This document shows, one piece after another, positions 1 to 11,790 of a stretch of DNA of 64,000 nucleotides. The stretch is taken from assembly GCA_022560025.1 (NCBI GenBank), contig JAFISE010000074.1, forward strand, positions 1-64,000, given 5' to 3'. The translations under genes and the position numbers were made by a program. How positions within the stretch are numbered: position 1 is the stretch's first letter; the number at the start of each line of letters is the position of its first letter. The notes under the pieces were generated by a model. The model was not told the DNA's origin, did no database searches, and was given only the letters and a program-made list of their open reading frames with translations. The DNA is from Stagonosporopsis chrysanthemi. Lineage: Eukaryota > Ascomycota > Dothideomycetes > Pleosporales > Didymellaceae.

Positions 1-3000
1 TAATATTCTAAACAATAAGATTAATTATATATACAAAGTAAAGAATAGTATTTTTTCTAGAGCTCTATATATAACTTTCTTTAGCTAGAAGAGCTTTAAC
101 TAACTATAATAAAGTACTGTTATTACTTATATTATTATATATAATACTAAGTAGCTTTTTTATAGTACTTATACTTTAGAAGACTTATATAACTTCCTTA
201 GCTATAGACGTTCTAGTATACCTTTCTTGTATAAGGATAAAATCTAGTAGAACCTCTTAAAGCTTCTACTTGTTATTAATATAGTATTCTTTAATTGCTA
301 AGAAGCTTAGCTAATTACTAGAAAACTAGGCGTTAAGTACAATAAATAGCCTTGTATATTTACTAAGATCCTAGAGCTGTACTGCCTTAGCGTCTTTAAA
401 TTAATACTTAAATAACGTGTTAAATTTATAATAGCTAGTTAACACAGCTTTAGGCTAAAGGAAGCATATAAACTATTAAAATAATAGCTGCTTAACTATT
501 CTAAATAACTAATTATTATTAATAACAAGCTATATAATTTTTTTTTAAAAGCAAGTATTAAATATTCTAGATATAGAATAGTAGCTTACTAAGATTATTA
601 TTATTATAGTATAGTAGATAGCTAGCGATATAAAGGCGTTCTAATTTGCAAATAGATTTAAGACCTTAAGTAATTTAGTATATACTTAGTTTTAATACTT
701 TTTACTATTAGATGTTGTAATATATACTTATAGTTAAGGCAATATAGATATAGATAGCTAGTAAGGGCATAGGCAGCCTCTCTAAATTAAGTCTAGACGT
801 ATCTAGTGCAAAAAGCAAAGCCTTATTATAGATATAATATAGCAAGATCTCTAGCCTAAGCTATAGTACTCTACTATCTGTCTTATATAATTAGTATTAC
901 CTTACTCTCTTTACTTTTCTAAAGACTGCACTGCAGTTGCTTTAGTAAGTAAATTAATTGCTAGGTTCTACCTTTTATAGTCTAGAGTGCAATTATTTTA
1001 AAGCTCTTAAGATCTTACAGTATACTAGATACTTTATTAGCTCTATTACTAGCTAGAAGTAAGAGTATAGCTATAATAATTAAATCTAATAATTAATTAT
1101 AATATAATATTTTAGTAGAAAATAAAAATAGTATAGACAAGCTTAGAGAGTATTACTAAAGAAAGATCTATAGATAATATATTTATTATTCTTAGTATCT
1201 TTACTTTAATAATATCTAGATATTATTTCTATAACAAGTAAAGTATAATTAAACTTTAAGAGAAATTGTTAAGGTCTAAGCTATTTTAATTAGTTGTAAT
1301 AATCTACTAAGGAGCTAGTATACTTAACAGCTTGTATCTGCTTCTTATTATTATTATTATTACTTTTATCTTCTTTATTACTAGCTTAGTCTTCTAAATT
1401 GCTAAAACTCTTAATATTAGTTTTCTCTTCTTCTATTAGAGCTTGCTAATACTACTTATCTGTCTTATACTTATTTAGTATAGCTATAAAGTATACCTCT
1501 AGCTTAACACTATTATTTTTAAGTTCTTTCTTATACTTATTACTATTATAACTTATAATATAAGAGTTGTCTACAGTTAAAAGAAGGCTACTATTACCTA
1601 GATTAGCTAGGTAATTATTAGGCTTACGCTGCCTAGTACTATTAGTAAATATATATAATAATTAGATATAATAACTTACTTCTACTTATTATCTAGGCAT
1701 ACAGCTAGACTCTTTAGCAAAAGCCTGTTACAAAACTTAACCTACTTTTTTTTTCTTAGTATTAGAGTTAAAGATATTAGTTTTTAGCTTCTTAAGACTC
1801 TTCTAATACTCTTTTTAGAAGATAATTTTAAAGGTACTACTAGCACTAAACAGGCGTTTAGCTGCCTAGCTAGTACCTAACTCTTCTTTCTTTTTAACAG
1901 CAGTATTAACTTTAAAGATAGATGTTAAATAGTTATATATATTAATTTTATAATTAATAGTATTCTATTTTTTATAAGTAGCACTAAGCTTATTCTTAAG
2001 CTATTCTGCTATATTTAGTTAGAATAAAGATATAATAACAAGACATAATAACTAACTGCTCTTGCAGACATTGTAGTAGGTCTAGTTTAGATCTTCTTTA
2101 GCTTATTACTAGATCTTAGTCTTCTATTTAGCAGTGCTAGCTATATAAGTTGCTACTGTCTTTAGTTTTTTAAGAAGCTAATATTTTGCTGTGTAGTCAG
2201 CATTGTAAGCCTTGCTAATAGCTGCCTCTTTTTTATTGCAAAGTAAAGCTCTAGTTCTCTGCTAGATTGTGCAGGTAGAATTGCTAAGCTAGCCCTTAAA
2301 AGAGAATATTAAATTAGTAAAGTAGCCTTTCTTAGATCTACTTTAGCTGCACTAATTAAGGACGTAGCAAATCTTAGCTTCTTAAGTTGCAAAGCCCTAT
2401 TACAATTAGCTTTAGCAGTATAATAAGTAGCTATAATAATTACGTTAACAAGACTGTTCTATTCTTCTAGTTTAAAGCAATCTAGAATGTATAACCTACT
2501 AGCAAAAGCAAGCAGCTTAGGCTTATCTTTCTGCTTAATATAAAGCTATTAGACGTCTTTTATAAAGTCTATAGCTGTAATAATAGTGCATAAAATTATA
2601 TATAAGTATAGTAGTTATTATAGTTAGGTTACTAACTAGTTACTAGTTTGTAGCTTTGTTTTTTAAGCTAGGTAGCCTGTATACTACAGGCAAATAAAAA
2701 CACACTTAAATTACAAGACTCTTATACTTGTAGTTTGCATATCTATGCTGCAAAACATTAGATTAACTAGAGAATAGTACTATTAAAAAGCGCGTCTTGT
2801 ATTTAATAATATAGTAATTTATTACAGTTATCTATTATAGTAACAGCTAGCAAGTTAGCTGCAAAGCTATCCCTACTTGTAGATTTTCTAAGCTAGGCTA
2901 TGCCCTACCTGCTCTACTATCTAATAATTATTAACTCTAGCTGTATATTTAAAGAACTTACCTAATTAAAGTTAGATCTGTCTTAAAATAAGCTTATTAA

Positions 3001-4339
3001 AAGTACTTAGTTAGTTATATATATAGAAATAATTATTATAGTTAGTTATTATAAGTATAGCTGTACACTAAGCTACAGAGCTGTAAGGCCTAATAAACTT
3101 ACTATAACTATAGAATATTTATAAAATATTTGTTTATTTATTTATATCTACTCTTTACTTACTACTTATAGCCTATCTATTACTTTATATAACTACTACT
3201 ATGCTACTAAAGTTTAGGAATGTTAAGAACAAGGCTAGTATACAGGCTGTTACTTAGAAGCTAAAAGCTAAGCTCTTTACTATAAAAGCTACTTATAAAA
3301 TGCTTCTATCTACTAAACTTACTTATAAGCTCTAGTACTACAAGCCTAGTAGTAAGTTGTTATAAGCTATTATTATAGAACTATTCTAATTCTCTATAGC
3401 TATTACTTTCTGTAAAATCTATTACTACTTAAAAGGTAGTAAACTTCTCTTCTATAAGCTGCTATTTGCGCACTTTGTTTACAAAATTACACAGTATATC
3501 TAGGTAATAAGTAATACTTGTTTCTAACACTTTGTAATTAAAGCTATTTAAAAAGCAAGTAAAGCTTTCTTAGTAGAATATTTTAAAGGTATATATATTT
3601 GCAAATGTAATTTAATATAGGTGCTAATATTATTAGATCTTAATCTAAATATTATATATATAAAAGGAGTTACTATTTAGTAAAAAGATTCTGAGCTAGC
3701 TCTTTAATACTATAATAAGCTTAGTAATTTTAGTAGTAGTAAAACGTTGTTTAGCTAATTAGTGTATATGTTTACATTCTAACTCTAATTTTCTAAGCAT
3801 GTCTATAAAGAGTAATAGTAAACTCTTTTTAAACTAATAATTACTTAATATAATAATTTACTATAATAACAATTCTCTACAATTTTAATATCTAATAGAG
3901 ATATTTTCTTAAAAGATAATAGATTTAAAATCTTATAAATCTTTTCTATATATAGTTAGAGTTACTAAAGCTAGTTTTTAGTGTTTTTTTTAGCAACTCT
4001 AACCTAACCTCTACTCTAAGTAGAGACAACCTAACTTCTACTTACTTAGTATTAACTTAGTGTAAGTAAAGGTTAGGTAGGAGTTAAGTACTGTTATGTG
4101 CTACTTTAACCCCTACCTAACTCTTACCTATCTACTAGCCTAGCCTAAGCTAATTAAGCTTACAAGCAAGTTACTTATTAATTAAGTAATAGACAATACT
4201 AGCTAGAAGCAAAGATATACTCTAGCTCTAGAAAGAAAAGAGCTAGATTAAACGTCTAACAATGCTGCATAACAAAGAAAAATTAGCAGCTAAGTATTAG
4301 AGTAGTTTATTATAATAGGCAAGCAAAGTTGCAAGCTAG
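1..4339. repeat. A+T-rich, RIP-like block of undetermined content
   Basis: The sequence is overwhelmingly A/T with TA dinucleotides everywhere, and no frame stays open for 60 codons on either strand. The remaining C and G sit mostly in AGCT, CTAG and GCTA contexts, as expected when CA has been changed to TA on both strands. It runs directly into the Copia remnant on its right, so at least part is probably the gag/integrase portion of that element, but I could not recognise those domains. A 26-base inverted repeat lies at about 4062-4130. No 5' LTR was recognisable. Confidence 0.75.
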
Positions 4340-6120
4340 CTAAGTTTAGTATATACCTAGCAATATTTGCAGCCTGTATTAACCTTACAGCATTAAAGAA
4401 GCTGCTTAGCAAAGTACTAAAGATCTAACTCTATTATAACTAGCTACTAGCTAAGCTAAAGAGATAGGAAAACCTAGATTAATATCTATCTAGAGCAGAA
4501 TTTAAAAAAGCAAGCTGTAAAGAGGTTAATAGCTTTATCTAAAAGAGCTGCTTTAAACAAGTAGTAAGAGTGTCTAAAGTAATAGATACTAAGATACTAC
4601 TACTTATATAGATATTTATATATAAGTTTAATAAAGATAGATGCCTTTATAAGTTTAAGGTAAGACTAGTAGTAAGAAGAGACCTATAGTATAATTATAG
4701 CAATATATATATAGTAATATTAGCTATTAAGATATTTTAATACTTAATTACCTTAGTAGCTGCTTTTAATCTTAAGCTATACTAGTATAATATTCTAAAT
4801 ACTTTTTTTAATGCTAAACTTAATTAAACTATATATGTACAATGTCTAGAAGAATATAAGAGTAAGCTTAGCTAATTACTTAAGCTTAAGCAAGCTCTAT
4901 ATAGACTCTAAGATATACTATAACTATAGTATAAGTACTTTACTACTATGCTTAAGAAGCTAGGCCTTAAGCAGGTACTAAGAGTGCTCTACGTATTTAG
5001 TAATAACTAAGTAATTGTCTTCTTCTTTGTAGACAATATAGTTATAGCTATAGCTTTTAAGAATAAAGTTATCTACTATTAATTTAATTAATAGCTGTAA
5101 GCTGTATATAATATATAATTTCTAGAAGAAGTAAAATAGTTCTTTAGTATACACATAATCTAAGATTAAAGCTAGAAGAAGATCTAGCTAATATAAAACA
5201 GCTTTATTAACAAAGTAGTAGTAAAATACAGCATTGCTTATATAAGCAAATACTTAGCTATACTGCTAGTAGATAGAAATATTAGCCTAAGTAAAGAAGA
5301 GCTAGATAAATAGCAAACAAAGCTATATTAAGAGTTAGTTAGCTTACTAGCTTATATTATAATATATACTTAAATAGATATTATATAAGCTTACTTAGAA
5401 TTATTAAGATATTTATAGAACCTAGGTTAAAAGTATATTAGCATAGTATACTACACCTAGAAGTACTTAATTAGCTAGAAGTATTTAGTAATTAATACTT
5501 ATAGAGATTAGAGCAGCTATATAATATATATAGGCTTAAGTCTAGAAAGTACTAAAGTAGAGCTTTTGTTTTATAGTACCTTTAATACTACCTTTGCTAA
5601 CAACTTACTAACGTAATACAGCTCTTAGAGATATCTCTTTATACTATGTAGTATACCTATTAACTAGAAGGTAATACTCTAATATTCTATTACAAAATTA
5701 ACTACTAAAGCAGAGCTACTAGCTTTATTAATAGCAGCTAGCAAGCTATAGGTATAAAACTAACTATTTAAGTATATTAAGCTTAACCTAGAGATAGTAT
5801 TAATTATCTATTATAATAACTTACAGACTATAAGAGTTGTTACTAAGTATAAAGATAAGCTGTTTACATATTTATACTATATAGACGTCTACTAACATTA
5901 GCTAAGGTAAAAAGTAGTAGCTAGACAAATATTAGTATAATAAAAGCCTACTAATCTTATACTAGCTAATAGACTAACTAAGATTCTTATATACTAGAAG
6001 TACGCTAAGTTTATTTAACAGCTTAGATTAAGAGACATTAAAGACTGCCTATTAGAGGCAGAAGCTAAGGATAGTCCTAAGCTAGCAAGCTTAACTTACT
6101 AGTACTAAGATAATAGGGGT
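4340..6120 (+). mobile_element. RIP-degraded Ty1/Copia retrotransposon, RT and RNase H region
   Basis: Translating the + strand and reading through stops gives a Copia polyprotein in order. A lead-in appears near 4480-4600, with residues resembling 'AEFKKAS.KEVNSF'. Reverse transcriptase follows at about 4615-5080: KFKVRLVVRRDL, then NTFFNAKLN, then YVQCLEEY, then LKQALYRL. The catalytic box reads FVDN where FVDD is expected. RNase H residues follow at about 5560-5730, ending ITKLTTKAELLAL. Stops fall where Trp (TGG to TAG) or Gln (CAA to TAA) is expected, and Gly/Asp become Arg/Asn. That is the C-to-T and G-to-A signature of RIP. The element is non-functional. Confidence 0.85.
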
Positions 6121-6196
6121 ATAATACAGAATATTAATTAAATAAGAAGATTAGTAAGAAAGATTAGCTTTAGTTAACACTGTAGCTAAGGGGGTG

Positions 6197-6380
6197 TGTA
6201 ACTACGTAGCATAGATCACATAATATTCTATTGTAGCAGGCACTGCCTAGTGTGGGCAAGTGCACTTACCTCTGAGCTGAGGGCTCCTGTAGACAAACAT
6301 CATAACATCACAACACGAGAACAGATAGCAATACAAGCGTTGACCCGCAGCACCCACTTGACACTGCTCACGCAGTTACA
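6197..6380 (+). repeat. 3' LTR of the Copia element
   Basis: The block begins TGTAACT and ends AGTTACA, a 7-base terminal inverted repeat with the standard TG..CA ends. A purine run with GGGGTG (6188-6196) lies immediately upstream, where the polypurine tract of a Copia element belongs, and the RNase H remnant ends about 80 bases earlier. Length is 184 bp. Unlike the interior it has ordinary base composition, so it seems to have escaped the point mutation. No target-site duplication can be checked because the left end of the element is not recognised. Confidence 0.75.
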
Positions 6381-7005
6381 CATTCGGACCCTGTGTAAAT
6401 TACGTATACATTAGTACTCATCAGTGATATCTTGTATGCGAAGAAACGCTTCTTTTGTTCCACTAGTGAATCACAAGGTTCGCTTCTGGACAGTGATGTT
6501 CTGTACGTCATCTTTCGAAACGAGTGCGGAGTGAAGGTTAAGGTATGGCAAGCCTCAGACAGGTAAGGAATGCGCGATCGGCAAAAGAAAAGCTCGCCTG
6601 CATATGACTTGGCTCGACATGTGAAAGTGAAAGTCTTGATATCTGCTCAATCTTGGCTTGTCGCAATAACAGGATCTTGTACGGATCTGTTGGTTTAAGC
6701 GAAGGAGCCTATCTCCACATGTTCGTATGAGCACAGTAGAAGAATAATTTAAGCAAGACTGTTGCAGTCACCATTTTTGAAAGGCCCTATCAATACGTTG
6801 CTGTGGGGATCGTGTAATCAACATAGAAGATTGAGCTGTTGTTGTGTTGTTGTTGTGATGACGTATAACGTCATTGCGTTTCCTTTCACCTGAGCACTGT
6901 AGCCACTGACTCAAGATAAAAGTATCCAAATCTCCTGCCCATCTTTAATTTCTACAGTTTGTTGCTTACACTCACCGCAACTGTGTGCGCGAACCCTATT
7001 TCGAT
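6381..7005. other. Intergenic: LTR to first gene
   Basis: Normal base composition. No ORF, RNA gene or repeat was recognised apart from a short TTGTTGTGTTGTTGTTG run near 6837-6855. It should hold the promoter and leader of the gene starting at 7006. Confidence 0.5.
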
Positions 7006-9690
7006 ATGAATAGTACCTTGAAACCGACCAAATCACAGCTACGTCTGGAAGAGGTGCATGCGAAGCTCTTTTCTGAAGATTCCGACCTGCTTTCAGCAAT
7101 CAATTCCTGGATGAAACACCTCGCCTTCAATAATTTCAAACGCTCACATTGGAGTCTCGCAGAAACCTACCCTCATGTCCGGATCGGCACACGCTATGGT
7201 CGACCTGTCTACATCTTCTCCAGGCTAGATGCCGTCGTTACGATAGCGCCTGATGACGCACCGACCCTGCCGGCCCTGAGACTCAGTCGAGAAACTTTGC
7301 AGACCGTGGACTTGTGTCTCCCGTTTCGAAATGTTGACGAGTGGAAGATGGAAAAAAGCGGAGAATTCGCCTGTGGGTTCCAAGACTTCATGCGGTATTT
7401 GTTTCTGCTGCATGCTGTCCAAAATGGTGTGGAAGGCAATCCTGATGAAATAATCAACGTTGTGGAACTCAAGGCAGCTGTGCTGAAGTGCGTCAAAAGC
7501 AGTAAGATGGCCCCGGCTATCCCCCACAGGCCTGAGTCTTCTCTACCTCGCAGTCTGAATTTCTCGGATCGCACTGCACCCAAGAACAAAGTCAACAGCT
7601 ATAGGATCACAGAGAGCGCTAACGCCACACGTACTGCTGCTAGATCTGGAATGCAAACCGATCGACCTGAGCCACAATCACTCTATCGGGCCAGTCGCGG
7701 TTCAATAGCTACAGACCACACTCGTGGGGCTGATGGCGCAACGATGTCCGACTTTCGAACTCCTATAAAAGGATCGTTCACAACAAACCGGCTTGACGTC
7801 GCTCAATCTCTCAAGAGAAAGCTGGTACGCAACGCTGAAGACTCATCAGATGATGAGGAAACCTTTCCCCTCGCTCCAAGTCGTCGAAACCTTCGTGGAC
7901 GTACAAACAGTACTGTTGGTATGATCGTTAATCATATTCCCAATACTAATTTTAAGGATTTACGATTTGGCAGCCGCGAAGTTCCCATACTGGTAAGTGA
8001 GGGCGAGGACCATAACGATGAAACCGAAGTCGACTCCGATATTACCCCTGAAGTAGCATGCCGCACAAATAGACGTCTTGATAGAATGCCTAGTGGTAAG
8101 CAGTCACGCGCGGATGCTGTGGAAGCAGCTCGAAAGGCTGCAGCAACAGCCAGTCGCCCAGAGGTGGCAATGGGTAATGATCAGCAGATGCCCCGTCGCC
8201 TAGCAATGAACCGGAATGAGCCTCAGGAAACCCAGCCAACAGGTATAGAGTCAGCAGCAGCTCTATACGACTATTTCGGCGTCGATGCCATTGCACTAAT
8301 CCATAAGAAAACCGATTTTTGGCTACGCACTCGCAAGTCCTGCTATCCAGTTATTGTACCGTTAGGAGTCGGTGTTGGAACGCTTCTTCACGACGCAAAT
8401 GTTGTTGTCAACTTCCACATCGTACTCGCCGGCGATCCTATCATTCGACCGACCATGACCTGGTTTGCTTTCGACAAAGAGAAGCAATCGTACGTAGACT
8501 GGAGCCCATCCAGTCTGATACATGACCAAATGATTGCCGAGATCAACTTGCATCCCATCTTCCAGATGTGGTGTAGTGAAGATGACTTCCGCGGGCTGCT
8601 ATGCCTAGTCATCATCTTAGCTTCGCAACACTACTTGGGCGGCCCGTACAACCACCGTATCCCAATCGTGCAGGAGTGCCGCGGTCAGTTGAATCGAATG
8701 CTGGGAAAGATTGTGCAAACGCGGCGAGACATAATTGTGGGGCGTGAGCGCAAGGACAAACTCGACGCAGCACAAGCACTCCTCGATCTGCGGGCAGCAC
8801 CAACGTCGAGTGTTGAGTCGCTCGCTGGGTTGCAACGTGCTACTAGTGCAGACCCAGGTGCAATTCTCTTCGACCACTCCGTGAACCTGCTTTACAAGCG
8901 CTCCGCAGAGCCCGCATTCGTGTCAATTGGAGTACATATTGGGACTGTAACTCACAGCCTACCCTCTCAACAAGGTCAACCAGTGTTTGCTTTCATCTCA
9001 CCGCAGCAAGGCAATGCCTTCACAGTGCCGCTCATACTGACTATTGGAAACGACAACCATCAAGAGTGGAAACTTCTGGCAAGACTAGAGCACGGATTCG
9101 CAGCTGCTATGACGCTGGTTCAGCCCACTCCAGCATTCAACAAAGTGCAGAGTGCGGAAGACCTCTTGGCTTTGGTATCGCTTACCATACTCCTGGCCGC
9201 CGAGCGGAAGATCTTTGGGGGCGTGAGTCATAGGATTCCAATCGTTCCTTGGTGCCGAGGGCATCTGGCTGTGATGATGAGGCAGGTATTGACGAAGCAA
9301 AACGAAGCCGGGTGGGTGCGGAACCATGATCGGACGTCTCGCCAGTATTCTGCATCACTCCAGCTATTGAGCTATAACGATCGTACCGAAGACCCTGCTG
9401 ATCGAGCATTTGCAGCTCCATCAAGAGCCATGCTGCTGAGTCGCAGCCATCAGCTCATCGACGCTCAGACGCGCAACGCAGAACAGATGTTCGTATGGCT
9501 CTCACAAAACGCTGAAGCTCGCGAAGCCATGGTTGCATTAGTAGGTGCCGGGAAGATGGATTCATCGGAATACCGTAATCTCCAGGCTGCTGTGAGCAAT
9601 CGTGAAACACAAATGCGCCATTGCTTGGAGTCAGGGGTGTTTGCACTGATTGGTGCTAGTCGTGACGTGAGCAGGCAGCTTCTGGAGTAA
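7006..9690 (+). CDS. Large protein of unknown function with duplicated HRIPIV..CRG module
   Basis: A single uninterrupted 894-residue frame. The frame is open from a GTG at 6985, but the first ATG is 7006, with a purine at -3. I recognise no named domain. The protein carries a repeated module. Residues about 416-575 and 610-770 both end in an aliphatic helix, then GG, then HRIPIV and CRG (HRIPIV at 550-555 and 742-747), about 192 residues apart. A weaker third copy without the HRIPIV core may lie at residues 50-170 (FQDFMRYLFLL helix). Residues 175-410 are Ser/Arg/Asp-rich and probably disordered, with acidic patches (SSDDEE) and basic stretches. No signal peptide or membrane segment. It lies 625 bp from the Copia LTR. 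Function cannot be assigned. That it is a real gene is supported by its length and the internal homology. Confidence 0.8.
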   Translation: MNSTLKPTKSQLRLEEVHAKLFSEDSDLLSAINSWMKHLAFNNFKRSHWSLAETYPHVRIGTRYGRPVYIFSRLDAVVTIAPDDAPTLPALRLSRETLQTVDLCLPFRNVDEWKMEKSGEFACGFQDFMRYLFLLHAVQNGVEGNPDEIINVVELKAAVLKCVKSSKMAPAIPHRPESSLPRSLNFSDRTAPKNKVNSYRITESANATRTAARSGMQTDRPEPQSLYRASRGSIATDHTRGADGATMSDFRTPIKGSFTTNRLDVAQSLKRKLVRNAEDSSDDEETFPLAPSRRNLRGRTNSTVGMIVNHIPNTNFKDLRFGSREVPILVSEGEDHNDETEVDSDITPEVACRTNRRLDRMPSGKQSRADAVEAARKAAATASRPEVAMGNDQQMPRRLAMNRNEPQETQPTGIESAAALYDYFGVDAIALIHKKTDFWLRTRKSCYPVIVPLGVGVGTLLHDANVVVNFHIVLAGDPIIRPTMTWFAFDKEKQSYVDWSPSSLIHDQMIAEINLHPIFQMWCSEDDFRGLLCLVIILASQHYLGGPYNHRIPIVQECRGQLNRMLGKIVQTRRDIIVGRERKDKLDAAQALLDLRAAPTSSVESLAGLQRATSADPGAILFDHSVNLLYKRSAEPAFVSIGVHIGTVTHSLPSQQGQPVFAFISPQQGNAFTVPLILTIGNDNHQEWKLLARLEHGFAAAMTLVQPTPAFNKVQSAEDLLALVSLTILLAAERKIFGGVSHRIPIVPWCRGHLAVMMRQVLTKQNEAGWVRNHDRTSRQYSASLQLLSYNDRTEDPADRAFAAPSRAMLLSRSHQLIDAQTRNAEQMFVWLSQNAEAREAMVALVGAGKMDSSEYRNLQAAVSNRETQMRHCLESGVFALIGASRDVSRQLLE

Positions 9691-10336
9691 GGAAAAGGAG
9701 TTTGATGAAAGGTGCTGGAAGTCTGTAGTGGTCGTAAGTTGTCACATCTCCATGACTCGTCTGTGATATTGGTATCGTAGCTATGGCTAAGGGGGAAGCC
9801 GTTGGGTCAGAGCGATGTTCTGAAGACCATGGCGTAGGATCTTGTAGCGCAATTACGATTTGGATGAAGATTTCCTCACGCTCAGTGCTTGCATATGTCA
9901 GTGTCGTGTGAGAAAGCTAGAGTCGCTGCAAGTTTCTGTGAAGGCTGGATTGTGGGTCCCCGATCGAACCAGAGAAAGGCGCTAGCACGTCACTAAAGAC
10001 CACCATTCGTTCCGGACCAACAAACACCTACAAGGGCTATACTCAGCTTGACAGTTCTACTATCTCATTCTGTACAGGTTATCCTTTGGTAAAGACGCTG
10101 ACTGTTTAATTGAGAAATATCGCCGTCGAAGCATTGAAAACCCAGTTATTTCAGATTCACCCCGCACTTGTCCCTTCCCCACACACGTGTCCGCCAGACT
10201 TTTGCAGATCCCATCAGGCCCTACGAACCGGCATTAACTATCTATCGAGAGACTTTTGTGCAATCGCTGCAGACAGATTCTTGGGCATTGACACCGTGGA
10301 AGCTTCTTTCGTCATCCAGGCCAACTGCGCACTCCA
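9691..10336. other. Intergenic
   Basis: No convincing coding sequence. Short overlapping frames at 10110-10470 are not conserved-looking and overlap the next gene in other frames. Presumed 3' end of the upstream gene and promoter of the aminotransferase. Confidence 0.5.
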
Positions 10337-11617
10337 ATGATCAAATTGACCGACCCGTGGGCCCTGCGTCTCAAAGACCTTCACAACCGTCTTGTGCACG
10401 AGTACGTGAACAGCAACCCATTATCACAAAAGCGCTTCGAGAGAGCAGTGGAACATATGCCTGGTGGTAACACGCGCTCTGTGCTTCATTTCGATCCCTT
10501 CCCGATGGGTGTCCGCAGCGGACGTGACTGCTTCATCAGCTCGCTGGATGGAGACGAGTATCTCGACTTTGTGTCTGAATACTCCGCTGCCATGTTTGGC
10601 CACTCGAACCCAATCATCCTGAAAGCCATCCAAGATTCTCTCAACAATGGCATCAACCTAGGCGGACCAGGAGAAGCCGAAGTCGAGCTCGCGCAATCTA
10701 TCAAATCACGTTTTCCAAGCATAGAGAAGTTACGCTTCTGCAATTCCGGGTCTGAGGCAAATACCATGGCCCTCGCGCTTGCCGTCAACGCGACGAACAG
10801 ACGAAAGATATTAGCGTTCCAGAACGGCTACCACGGCGGCTTCATTACTTTCGGGGACGCACCAACCGCAACAACCATTCCCCATGAGTTCGTATTAGCC
10901 CAATACAATGACATAGACTCTGTTCGCGCCCTCATCAGCAAAGACGTCGCAGCTATCATCGTAGAACCAATGCAAGGCGCCGGCGGCGCGATCCTTGGCA
11001 CACGCCCGTTCCTCCAATATCTTCGCGACGCCGCCACGCAGCACGGCGCACTCTTGATCTTCGACGAGGTCGTGACTTCAAGACTGCACATTAACGGATT
11101 GCAGGGATACTACAGGATCCGTCCCGACGTCACGACGCTGGGGAAGTACATAGGCGGGGGCCCATCATTTGGAGCCTTCGGTGGTCGCGCTGACCTGATG
11201 GAGATGTTCAACCCACAGCGTGGGCTGGTGGCTCATTCCGGCACGTACAACAACAACGTGTTCACCATGGCGGCAGGCAACGCAGCGGCGAAGATCCTGA
11301 CGCAGGATAAGATCGACAAGGCAAACCGACTGGGTGACAGACTGCGCGATGCTATCAATGCATGCAAAAGCAAACACGTCGAGTCAACCGGGTTTGGGAG
11401 CGTGGTTGGGTTGAGCTTCCACGGTCCTGCCGCTACGCAGGTGCGCGATGTGTTTTTCTTCTACATGCTGTCGAAGCGGGTCTATCTTGGTAAGCGAGGG
11501 TTTTTGTCGATTAATTTGGCACATGATGAGGAGCACATACAGCGGTTTCTGAACGCTTTCCATGGGTTTCTCAAGGAGATATCTGAGTCGAGCCTAAACA
11601 GCGCTTTCAAACTATAG
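10337..11617 (+). CDS. PLP-dependent class III aminotransferase, glutamate-1-semialdehyde aminomutase-like
   Basis: 426 residues in one exon from an ATG. Fold-type I, class III signatures appear in order: MPGGNTRS near 41-48, the cofactor phosphate-binding NSGSEAN at 136-142, GYHGG at 164-168, IVEP at 208-211, IFDEVVTSR with the pyridine-binding Asp243, and TLGKYIGGG with Lys270 as the Schiff-base lysine. Length matches the family (about 430). In plants and bacteria the closest family makes 5-aminolevulinate from glutamate. Fungi make it by ALA synthase, so here the enzyme more likely acts on a secondary or catabolic amine or amino ketone. A decayed amine oxidase follows about 170 bp downstream on the same strand, which suggests a former amine-related gene pair. 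Family is certain, substrate unknown. Confidence 0.9.
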   Translation: MIKLTDPWALRLKDLHNRLVHEYVNSNPLSQKRFERAVEHMPGGNTRSVLHFDPFPMGVRSGRDCFISSLDGDEYLDFVSEYSAAMFGHSNPIILKAIQDSLNNGINLGGPGEAEVELAQSIKSRFPSIEKLRFCNSGSEANTMALALAVNATNRRKILAFQNGYHGGFITFGDAPTATTIPHEFVLAQYNDIDSVRALISKDVAAIIVEPMQGAGGAILGTRPFLQYLRDAATQHGALLIFDEVVTSRLHINGLQGYYRIRPDVTTLGKYIGGGPSFGAFGGRADLMEMFNPQRGLVAHSGTYNNNVFTMAAGNAAAKILTQDKIDKANRLGDRLRDAINACKSKHVESTGFGSVVGLSFHGPAATQVRDVFFFYMLSKRVYLGKRGFLSINLAHDEEHIQRFLNAFHGFLKEISESSLNSAFKL

Positions 11618-11790
11618 CACTAGCAGCCCCTGGCTTCATCTCATTGCCAGCTCTACAAGTGTAGCTATGTTGTCAAGGGTGGTCTCGAAACTTGGGCTCA
11701 CGCGCAACGCAGAGCGCGCTTTAGACCGCACATGCCTAAGAATGTCGCCTCACGAAGAGTGCTTGTAAGAGCGCGTCTCTCGCGATTATA

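Noticed and set aside
4001..4135. CCTAAC-like units as telomere repeats
   Set aside because: The units are not regular CCCTAA hexamers and are arranged as an inverted repeat, so a telomeric origin is not supported.
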